Source: Cheilinus undulatus (Eukaryota; Chordata; Actinopteri; Labriformes; Labridae). Taken from it: DNA of 64,000 bases. This document shows, piece by piece, positions 40,984-52,900 of this stretch; position 1 is the first letter of the stretch, and every line of letters begins with the position of its first letter. Under the pieces are notes generated by a model. That model did no database searches, had not been told where the DNA came from, and saw nothing but the letters and a program-made list of their open reading frames with translations. Location of the stretch: assembly GCF_018320785.1 (NCBI RefSeq), contig NC_054885.1, positions 10,662,421-10,726,420 on the forward strand, in the 5' to 3' direction. Made by a program: the position numbers and the translations under genes.

Positions 40984-43900
40984 ATGGCTCTGAACAAAGT
41001 GATCTACACAGCAACCCTGCTGGCTCTTCTCATACAAGGTAAGACCACCCTTAACACACCTGTAGCAATCATATTTAAGACTGCTGTATGCCAGTGAGAC
41101 TCACAGGAAGAAGCAGAGCAGACAAGAAGAGGAGCTTAGGGGTGTATAGTTGTATTCCATGTGCAAACTCAGGCGTCAGTTTTAAGGATAAAAAGTACAA
41201 ACCAAAGAAATCAGCGTTACCTGTGCCTTTGATGTAAAAAATGCATAGATCTGGTGTTTGAAAATAAGCAAATCAAGCTGAAAAATAGAGAAAATATTTC
41301 TGCCTGCTACGTTAGAAAGACAAAGAATTTAGCTGTAAAAATACTCAAGTCTTTAAATCATTTTTACTCAAATATGCTCTAAAGTGACCCAAGGGTGAAA
41401 CTGTTATCCAGCATACGATTCTCCATCATGACATGTAATTATAACTGAATTTCAAGCGGCTGATAAATGACTGTTGGCACTCCAGTCAATCAGTGTACTG
41501 ATAATGCTTTTAGAATTTTGTCACAGCATCCTCAGCCTATAATTATAAACTGTTATAGCACCATAAAACCAGTCAGGTTGAATTTATATGTAAACTCCCA
41601 GTGGCTTTATTATCTATACCTACTCAAATGCTGCCGTTAACGTAGACATCAAATCTGCCATATGAGGTTCACAGGTGCAGCTCACACCAAAATTTCAGGA
41701 GTTTTTCAGATATTTTTAGCATATGTCAAAGCGGCTATTTCTATTTTTATATCCAGCTCCTTTTGGCCTCTCTATATGGTGTCATATGGGTCATTTTGCC
41801 TTGTTGGTGTTGGAAATTGTATCATGGGAAGAACTGAGTAAGGAGGGGGGTTGCATGTGGCCCGTGGGCCACCGGTTCCCACTGCTGCTGTACAGTCCAA
41901 TAATATCCTTCAGCTTGTTACATTATGACACCTTGAGTCTGAGCTCGGGGACTAGGACTCCCTAGCGGAGTGTGAGGCTCCTCTGCTGTGGGATCAGATT
42001 TGTGCCTATTCACTCAAATCATCATGGCACACTTACTTGATGTCTTTTGGAAAGATCACATGGTTTACTCTAATCAGATTTATCAATGAAAGAACTGAGA
42101 ATATATATGTTAACTTGAAGTTAAAGCAGAGGTGTAAAAACATTATTCACTGAGGGCTGCATTCAGAAAAATACCCGAGTGACGGGGCCGCTTTAATGTA
42201 GCTGCTTTAGTGTGTTAAAGTTTGTAAAACCAGTCTTATATAGTTTAATATGCTCAAAAACTGACTAACTTGAAGAAAAATAACAGCCACATCAACAGCT
42301 GACAAGAAATACATACTCATTGTTAAGGGCTTTCAGCCAGCTGGATCGCCACATTCAGAGCTAATTGCACAAAGTTGCCAAATTTCTTTGGACTGTTGGT
42401 GCTTGAAAAAAACGTTATGATAACCTTTTTCAATTTGACCTTGAGATGGACTTTATGAGCCTCAGCAGCAAACAAGACCATCAGCATTGCTGAGTTTCCA
42501 CACTAAACAGGATTTTTTTGTTTTCACTTAAATGTTTAATCTATACAAACTGCTTTTTACCCTCATACCCTTTTACTCCAAGCGCATCGTCGACGACGTG
42601 CTGTTGAAGCACACTTTACATGACCATAAATGCATGACTGTTTGTGCTATTGGAAAAATTCAAACAATTTCTGAAAGCTAAGAAACTGTGCTTTACAGCC
42701 AGCATGCGGTTATTTCTGTAATTTCCCCTTTTCCCACTAAGATTCTAGCATGAAGTTCCCCTGTTTTTTGTGTTTCTTCATTTTAAACTGTTAAAACACT
42801 TAACATGCAGTAATATGTAAATAACTGCCATATATTAAAAGTTCTAAGTATTGTGGAAAAATGGGAAAAAATAAGTACTTACAGGATATTTTCTGGGCCT
42901 TTTATAGTTAAAATAAGAAAAGAGCCCAGAAACTCAGTTTTAATTTAAACAGCTAAAAAAACACTTTTTAAACATGCAGTACATTGTACACAACTGCCAG
43001 GTAATAAAGTACTCTGGAATAATGGGCAAAAACACTTTCTGTGCCATTTAAAGTTAAAAAAAAGAACGTGTCCAGAGGCTCAGGAGTTAAAGGGTTAACT
43101 ACAGTAAATTAAGTGTTGAAAACAGGGAGCATTTGTGTCCTAAAAAAAAGGAACATTTGTGTTGAAATAAAGGAATGTTTGTGGTAATAATGGATCTTTC
43201 TATCAGACATTACAGCAACTTAAAAATGCGTCAGCTCAGATTTTTGTCATGGTTGGTGGTTTAAAGTTAAGGTGGAGCCACACCTCGTCATGTTGTTGAT
43301 TGCAAAATGTTGACTGAGGAAAGCATCGACCTTAAACATTTAGGCAATCCAGCACCAGGGCGAGACAACATTCATATTACAGAAAAAAACACTACTTCAA
43401 AATAAGAAGTCCAACAGGAACTAATAAAAATGCAAATGCTGGGATTCCAAATCCAGAATGTGTCTATTAAAAAAGGTTTAACACAAATGAAATGTAGGGC
43501 AGTGATCACACAGAGGGTTTTGCTTACTTAACAAAATGATATTAGGCTATGATCAATACAAACATTAATTGTACATCAACTCATTTGCCGCAAAAGAAAG
43601 ACCGTGGAGACAAAAGGAAAGGATAAAGAAGCAATGTCAAAGGGAAGAAAGAAAACAGTCAACATACAAAGAAAGAAAACAATAAAGACATAATGGTGGA
43701 AAAAAGAAAGGAAACAAGGTCAAAGGAGAGAAGACAAAATAAAGGAAGAAAAAGGAAAGAAAATAGAAAAAAGGATGAACAAACAGGAAAATAGAAAGGG
43801 TAACAAAACAATGGAAAAACATTAGTAAAGAGGAAGAAAAGAAGAAAGGAAAAATGAGGAGAAAAGAATAAATGAACCTTGCCTACATTACTGGTAAAAA

Positions 43901-46900
43901 GGCAAAACGTTGAAGTGCTCCAAAATGATCAATGCATATAGACTGACGAAACATTACAACAAATGTAAACAATAAAACAAGATTAAAAAAAATGGCAGGG
44001 AAAAATCTAAATAAAAGAATCCCAGCTGACTTACAAAATCGACGTTCTTTCTGCAAATAGGTCAGGCAAAAACTGTTAACCTCTGAGTCCAGGTGAACTC
44101 AAACTGATCTGTCCCTAAAAGCCATGTTCTAAAGTCAACCTAAAAACCCGTGTGGGTGCATACCACATGTGTTTACATATAGTCTTTACTTAAACCTCTG
44201 AGCTCCTTTCTTTAAAGCCCTTATGCAACTCTCCTGTGATATTGATGACTCATAATGGCTTAACATGTCATGCACGTATGAATCTTAACTATGGGGAAAC
44301 CAGACACTAAACACAACAAGATTCCTCAAATGTTTGTCTTCCACTATTTCCTGAATTCCATAATCTCATGAAAGCATACTAAAAATGATTTAGTGTTGTC
44401 AACACTCCAGTAGCTTTATGGCTTTGCTTTTTCCGTGATGATACAGCATTTAGTGGATGGATATGTTCAGAGCATGTGCAAACAAATCATAAAGGCCTGA
44501 TGTTCTCATCACTCTGATGCTGCTGACAACCATTTAGAAGAATGTGTAGCTGTTTGGATCTTGACAAACCTGATCAAATATCACTTTTTATCTCCATCTC
44601 CCTCCCCTCTCTGACTCTTACTCTTCTCCTGCATTTTCTTTTTCTCTTCTTCTGCATCTCCGTCTTTGTGCATCTTCCTCTTCACTTTTATGCATCTCCC
44701 TTATCTTCATGCATGTCCCTTTCTTCTGCATCAACCTCTTGTTTTTTCCACATCTTCCTCTCTCTCTCTTTATGCATCCACCTAATCTTTCTGAAATCCC
44801 CTCTACTCTTTTCTGTGTCGGTTCTCCTCTTCTCTTGTCTCTGCATTTCCTCTTCTCTTTCTTCTGCATCTCCCTTGCCTTTTTCTTCAAATCACTCATC
44901 TCTCTCTCTCTCTCTCTCTCTCTGCATCACTTTCTTATCTGATTATTTTGCATCTTTCTAATATCTCTTTTCTACAGCTTCTCCTTTTTCCACAACTTCC
45001 TCTTATTTTTTCTGCATCTTCCTATTCTCTCCTTCTGCATCTCCCTCTTTTCTCTTTTCCACATCTCCTTCTTCTCTCTCTCTGTACCTCCCTTTTCTCA
45101 TTCTCGGCGTCCCTCTTTCCTTCCTCTCTTTATCTTCCTCTTCTCTTTGCATCTCTTTTTCTCTGCCTTTCCATCTTCTCTCTTGCTGCATCTCCCTCTT
45201 GTTTTTCTGCATATTCCTCATCCCTTTTCTGCAATTTCTTCTGTCTCTCTTTATCTCCCTTAACTTTACACATCTCCTTAACTCTTTCTGCATCCCCTCT
45301 TCTCTTTTCTCTATTTCTAAATCCCCATCCTCTCTCTTTCTGCACCTACCTCTTCTTTCTGAATCTTCCTCTTATTTTGTTTGTGCATGTTCTCCCTCTT
45401 CTCTTTTTTCTGCATCTCTCTCTTCTCTTTCTGCACATCCCTGTCCGCTCTCTTTCTGCATCTTCTTCCTGTCTTTTTCTGTATCCTAATATCTCTGTAT
45501 CTCCCTCTTCTCTTTTCTGCACCTTCCTCTTCACTCCTTCTGCATCTCCCTCCTCTCTCTCTCTACATCTCCCTCTTTTTTTCTCACACCACCACATTCT
45601 TTCTCCTCTCTTCCCCTGCACACCTCTCATCTTTTTTTCTGCTTCTTCCTCTTCCTTCTATCTGGACTTTGCTTGGCTTGAGTTTTATGCCTGCTAGAAA
45701 AAAAGTGTTTCCTTGTCACTATGACTTTGCTAAATGTTGCTTGTTGCTGAGTTTGTAGTGTATTACTGTCCTTATAAATAATTTAAGAAAAGAAAGAATA
45801 TGGTCTAGACCTGCTGTCTTTCAAAGTGTGTTTGGATAATATTGGTTATATGTATTTGTGCTATGCAGATAAATATTTACTAGCTGGAGTTGTTGCAAGA
45901 TTAACAATCAGTACAGTGCTGTTACTTAGACGGCACCACTGTGAATGATTTATCAATTTTAATTGCTAATTAATTATTTATTATACTATTGATATTGCTT
46001 TAAATTTTACGGTTCTATGTTTTAAAAAGAAAGAAAATAAGGAGCAAGGTTGTATAACTTTTATTTTTTACTTCCCTCCTATCTTGTGACAGTTGTGTGT
46101 AAAAAATTCATAACCCTGACAGACATGGCGAGCCCTCCTCTAAGCTCTGAGACATCTGTCAGTATAGTGCCCCCCTCTGCTGACACTCCCCCAATCATCC
46201 GTCATTATGATGGAAGCAAACACACATAAAGAGCCTTTTGAAGGAAAATGATGGATCTGTGCTCTGTACAGTTGGTATTCACTGAGCTTGAGACAGAGCT
46301 GGCACGTTAACAATCCGGTCAAACCAGGCAGTTAAACCCGTCTGATAGCATATACACACGACACACCACCACACAGCAGGGAGATCTTTTAGAACAGCAG
46401 TGAAGTGTGAAAAAGACTAAAGAAGAAGGACACTCAGAGAATGGTGAAACCACCCACACATATACAGTAGCACATTTACTTTGTCAGTGCAGGAAGTTCT
46501 GTCATTAAGGCCATAGAAACCTTTTTGTTCTACTTTTAAAGGAAATTCTGTAACGTCGGGCTTTAATGACAGGTGCTGTCGATGTTCAGAGACACTTTTT
46601 TTCCAGTCTCTGAATGATGAATGACTTTACCTGCATATGATTTTTCTTCAACTTCAAACCCATGACTCAGGCAGAGGGTCACCTTAGGTTGGTGACGTAC
46701 TGGGACTTTTTTACATGTTTGTTTTTCCACTTATAAACTTTGAAATATCCTCAAGTCTAACAGAACAAAGCTGTGACACTCACTGATGACTCTAAAGCAG
46801 GGCTCATTAACTCCATCCGCACAAGGGCCAGCTTATCGTGGCAGACGCTGTGCGGGCCGGACATTGAAATAAACTCAACTAAAATTAATATTTTGCTCGA

Positions 46901-49900
46901 ATTAACATATTCTTGTAAAAATATTATTTATTTTAAAAATGAATGGCCATGTCTACTTAACACCTCTTATATACTCACCTATACTGAAGCCAGCCACAAG
47001 GGGGCGTTTTAGATATTTTACCTATATATTTCTGGAGCCCATCATTGAATTTGATGCCAATAAGCTGTGCTGTGATTGGTCAAATACACATGCAGGAAAC
47101 AGATCTTTTATGTAGATTCTCAGAATGAAAAATTGTACTCTAAAACAACAATGCTCAACAATAGCATGCTATATATTTTCCTTCTCAAATGTTCTAAATG
47201 TAATTATCCTCTGAGGGCCACATGGGAAGCCATGGGGGGCCCGATGTGGCCCCCTGCCTCCTGTTGATGATCCCTGGTCTAAAGTCTATTGGCCAATCAG
47301 CATCCATCACCGTTATGCTACCAATAACTTTCTTTATTTCCATATTTCACATACAGTGCCTACAGAAAGATTTCACCCCCTTGGATATCTTAACCTTTCA
47401 TTGATTTTATAAATCAGTCATGGTCTATACCAGTGGTTCTCAACTGGTCCCGCCTCAGGACCCACAAGTCTGTCTTATAACAGATCACAACCCTAGTTTC
47501 CAAAAAATGATAATAAGGCATGTGTAATTTATTAGATATGTTTTAGTCTGGAGCATGATTAGACCAAAACACCTGGTATAAAAAAGGAAAGGGACAAAAC
47601 TGACAAATCTTATAAGCTCTTTCCCCAGAATTATGTGTCAATTTTTGCCAATTTTCCAGAGAACTTGTGAAAATACTTCATTATCAAGGGAAAAGCAGCC
47701 ATTTATTGCAAGAAGAGAAGATAAAATAGTAAAATAGGGAAAAATTTCACAGTAAAACAAGGTAAAATAAAAGGTATTGATGCATGTCCAATAAGGACTT
47801 CTGGATTTTTGGCACCATTTTTTTTTCTGGCCACTTAGTTGGACTGACTGAAAACTGCTCTGTGACCCACTTTTGGGTCTGGACCCACCAAGTGAGAACC
47901 CCACAAAAATACAAAACATCTCTAGTGTCAAAGTGAAAACCGATGTCTGCAAAGTAATGTCATAAATTTTCACCCCCTTCAAAGTGACAAACCTTCAACA
48001 GAGATCCAGCTACTTGCTGCTAGTAGTCTCACTGTTAGTGAAATTGGTTCACCTGAGTGCAGTGAATGTGTCTCAAGTGATTGCAGTATAAAGACACCTG
48101 TGTCTGGAAGGTCCAGTCACTAGTTAATCAGTATTCCTGGCTACCATTACACCATAAAGAAAAAAAGAACACACAAGCAATTTCGAAAAAGGGTTATTGA
48201 AAAGTAATAGGCTGGGGTGGATACAAAAACATTTCCAAAGTACTGAATATCTCCTAGAGTTCAACTGAACCCATCATCAAGAAATGGAAGGAAATGGCAC
48301 GTGTGAATCTGCCTAGATCAGGCTGTCCTCACAAACTGAGTAACCGTGCAAGAAGGAGACTAGTGAGAGAGGCCACCAAGACACCTATGACTACTCTAAA
48401 CTAGCTCCAAGCTTCAGCAGCTGAGATGGGAGACTCTTCATACAACAACGGTTGTCCTGGTTCTTCACCAGTCAAAGCTTTATGAGAGAGCGGTAAAGAG
48501 AACGCCACTGTTGGGGAAAACTCGGATCAAATCTGGACAAGAGTTTACTAAAAGCATGTGGGAGACTCCATTGTCAAGTGTTACTAAGTTCTTTGGTCTG
48601 TTGAGACCAAAATGGTGCTTTTTGGCCATCAGATAAGACGCTATGTTTGGCAGACGCCAAACGCTGCACATCACCGCAAACACACCAGCCCCACTGTTAA
48701 GCACAGCAGTGGCAGCATCATGCTGTGGGGCTACCTTTTGTGGCAGACTGACTTTAGTATCATTTAACTGTTTCCAGTTAAACAATCCATTTTAAAGGCA
48801 AGACATGAAGAAAAAAAGGTTAAAGACATCTAGATATCCAGAAGCAACACAAATAATCCTTTATTGAAGGTGGGAGAAAACAATCACTTATACGCAGTAA
48901 AAAAAGAAACTTTTATTAAATCACACGAAATTAAACTACTAGAAAGTGATTCCAGTGTGTGCTAACAGAGGCGATGGTGTTGAAAGTTTTTCTCTTTCAT
49001 AAACAAATCAACCCCATCTCTTGTATATATTGCTGATTATTTTAGAGAAAATATCAATCTAAAACTGCTATCTAACCATTATCTTTCTTTTTTTTTCAGA
49101 GTGTCACTCACAGCAAGTTGGTAAGTCATCTGTTTATTACTCCCTCTCCTATGTGGCATTTTAAATATGCTGTGTGGGCTTTCATTGTGTTGCTACGTGT
49201 TTTTATTATTATTATAACCTCCAATGAGAAAATTGGCTGTGATTTAAAACAGTAAAACAATGTTTTTATGTTGGTCTGACACCCTTTAGCTTGACAAAAC
49301 AATTAAAGAATAAATGTGAACAAATCATTATACAGTGTAAATGCAATGCTGTTAGCCAGACTAAAGAAAACAGATATTTAAAATTTTATGTTGAATGTAA
49401 ATGATCAACTTAAATGCCGGAAGAGGCTTTCATTTTCTTTTGTCATTTTGTGGCCTGAGAGTGTCGGAGGCCTCACAGTTCAAGTGTGAAGCAGACCGTC
49501 TTGTTTTGTTTCACTAGTTTTGATGGTGTTGGTGCAAATTGATTTTTTATTTTGTATATTTTTAATCTACCCATTTTAAAATTCAAATTCAAATTTGTGT
49601 CTATATTTAACTGTGTTCGAATTTATTACCCTTAGTGATTCCCACTCCTACAGGTTATACGGAGCCTTAACAGAAACAATATGTCTGCATTTTGTGAATC
49701 ACTCCATCTAGAGATATTAAGAGAAAGGATTAATCTCATTAGTTTTCTTTATATATACAGAGGTGAGCCTCTGTTTACATTAAAACAAGAAATAAAAACA
49801 GAGCTGAAGACGCTGAAGCCTCACTACCCAGAGTGCAGTGCAGACTAAATTATGGTGGTAAAAATTGCATTTAGAACTTCACGTCAAAGTGCAGATATCA

Positions 49901-52900
49901 AGTGAGTTTTTTGTTTAATATAAATATAAGGAATACAAGTAAATCCAGCATGGGGAATTTATCTGACTTTTAAGCTCATTAAAGACAATTATGGCCACTT
50001 CAACAAACATAAAAGAATATCTTCAGTATTTTTAACCAAATTTTGGGGTTAAATCTTTTAAAGGGGACATATTTTACCCCTTTAAGACAAGTTTATATCT
50101 GTCTCAGAGGTCCTGCAAACATGCCTGTGAAGTCTGTTGCTGAGAAAAAACTTGAGTATTGGATTTTTGCATTTCTAAAAAAAACCCCTCTGTTTCAGCC
50201 CTGCTCAGAACGAGCCGTTTCTGTGTGTGTTTCTTTAAATGTCACTAAGCTGTCTAACTCCACCCCTGACTACGCCCTTCTCAGGAAATGGATGTGGCAC
50301 TCTTGATCCTCCTCAGCTGGCAGATGAGAGGAGGATCAGGAGAGGAGGGTGGCTCTTTCTTCCAAGGGTGGAGGGCCAACTGAACCTGGGGGCGGGGCTA
50401 AAACCCCACATGACATCATGAGGGGAAAATCTAAGAACGGCTTGTTTCAGCACACAGTTTCTGAAAGGTGGAGAAAGAGAGGAAGAGGGAATGGATTTTT
50501 CTGGTACTTGAGGGGATTGTGGCCGGCCAGGGGCACATATTTTTGTCATTATCAACTTCAGCCTGAATCAAAGCTAACAAATATTTAAACATTATTTTAC
50601 TTTGTGGAAGTAGATATTTTTACCTCAAGGTATTAATATATTTTAAATTTGAATCAGACACTGCACAAACCTTATTAATGTGTCAGAATCAATTTTGTTG
50701 CCCTTTCATCAGTGTGTGAATGTAGAGTGAAACAACAGTGGCATTGTTATCAAACTGGCTTTTTAAGAACACCATTTACACTTCATGCTAATGCTCATCA
50801 TTTGTCTCCTCTGTGTCTTTAGAGTGCGGGATAGCTCCTCTCAACACCCGCAACACCCGCATCGTTGGAGGGCAGGTGGCCGCTGCAGGCTTTTGGCCGT
50901 GGATGGCCAGTATACACGGATCTGGAAACTTTCACTTCTGTGGAGGGTCACTCATTACAAATGAGTGGGTGATTTCTGCTGCTCACTGCTTCCAAGGGTA
51001 ACCGAGAAAAGGAAGGAAGACTTCCTTCATACATGATTTTCAATTAAACAAAAACTTCTGAAACCACAGAACATGCAGCATTTATTCTGAGGTGTTGTCA
51101 GCCAAATCAGGTTGCTAAATGTGCTACCAGGAGTTTAGGCTACATTTAAAGGCTTCTTTTAGCTCTAGTTAGCATGCAAGGACGGTATTTCAGTGGCCAT
51201 TAAGATCTCTTGCATGACAAAAATGAACATATCCTACAGACATCTGCGGTGTAGACCATAGCCTCTTTCCACATTTAAACAGGGACTAACCACTATTAGC
51301 AAGCATTTGGCAGCTGTTAAAAGAAAAGCTCACTTTGAACAGGCAGAAACCTCAAGCAGGACCAAACTCACAGTGAACACCCGTTTTAACTGTATGGGTG
51401 GAGAAATATAACCAGAGCTTCCTTTTTGCTACAAATTAGAAAGTTCACTTACAATGATGTTGCACACCACAGTTTTCCATGTCTGAGCTCTGTTTTTTTC
51501 CATTCCCCAACACTCTAGAACCATCCCGAGCAGTTTGACTGTGTATCTTGGTCGACAGACCCAAGAAGGAACCAACTCCAACGAAGTGGCTGTAGGAGTC
51601 TCACAGATCATCAATAATCCTAACTACAACAGTGCTACCAGTGACAATGACATTGCCCTCTTGAGGCTGGCCTCAACTGTAACTTTTACAAACTACATCC
51701 GGCCCGTGTGCCTGGCAGCCTCGGACAGCACCTTCTTCAACGGCACTGACACCTGGGTCACCGGCTGGGGTAACATCCAATCTGGAGGTGGGTCAGAAAA
51801 CAGCTGTTCTTGAAAGAGCCATGGCCTTTTATATGTTTAGGTATAAAACTGTAATTTCTTTTTAAAAGTGGGGCAAAATAGTTACATCCCTTTGTATTAC
51901 AGCCTACAATAAAAAATGCACTCTTCAGATTACAGCCAATCACAGCAGAGTGAGGCTTTGCTGTATTGGGAGAAATAAAAGCCACAAGTCTTCATCCAGT
52001 AAACTAAACAAACAAAATAGAGTCCTTGGTTAAAAAAAAAAAAAAACCTTCAATATAGAATATTACCTGGGGGTAGCCTTAACCAAAAGGGTCCCTTACA
52101 ATGAAACCTAGAAAGTGTGGCCAAATACTTTTTGGCCAGAGAGTGTAGCTCAGACTCACATAGAGGTGGTCTGGGATGTCTTTATTTAGATTGGATGATC
52201 TGATCTGAGCCGTTTTCTGCTAGTACACAAAAGCATGGCTTTATTTGTGTCTGTCCAGCCTCCAAAAGAATGATGGGAATTGCGGCTCTTTTTCGAGAAG
52301 TAATAAAAGCTTTTCTTGGCTCCTAAATTGCCTTTTTATGTCTTTAAAACAAAACAAAAATTAAAAAAGAAGGAGACTGTCTCTTAAACAGGAGCCTGCT
52401 CCCATTGCTCACGAATGGTACATCACAACTCCATCGTAACTTGTCATCTTGAATTAAGTTGTGATTTCAATCCATGGTATCCCACATGTTTTATTTGCTA
52501 AACAGTTTAACACAGTTTCTATTAAAGGATGTTTATGGTAACATGGGGGGAAAGAAAAGCCATTAAAGAGGCACTGCTAGCTTCTTAGCTAGAAGCTGAA
52601 TCCCCTTCTTCTCATTTCTTTGTTGATGATCCTGATATATACTGCTGTGCTCATATGAAATAGCTATGACTATTCAATGCTATGACTTGTTCTAAATGCA
52701 GAGTTCAATTTAAGAACAGTTAAAATAACACTGTGTGAAAAAATGTTGCCTTAAAGACCCTGTAAAGTGAAAATGAACCTGTATGTAGGTTTGTTGTATG
52801 ACAGGTCAATGTGTTATAACCAGTGTTGGGGAGCATTACTTTTGAAACTAACTCGTTAGATTACTGCGTTACATACTGAGAAAAGTAATTTGTTACATTA

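Larger units (their letters stand above)
41039..49099 (+). other. Gene B intron 1 (8.1 kb), repeat-rich
   Basis: It separates the signal-peptide exon from a 21-nt exon. It holds a purine tract (43598-43870), a 1.1-kb pyrimidine tract (44581-45664), a hAT element with near-perfect target duplication (46798-47275), and a nested hAT-in-Tc1 structure (47352-48760). No coding exon of another gene was recognised. Confidence 0.6.

Noticed and set aside
44542-45758. Long open frames (up to 249 codons) on both strands
   Set aside because: They arise from the C/T-rich minisatellite, which avoids stop codons. The translations are Leu/Ser/Phe or Lys/Arg/Glu low complexity without domains or splice context.
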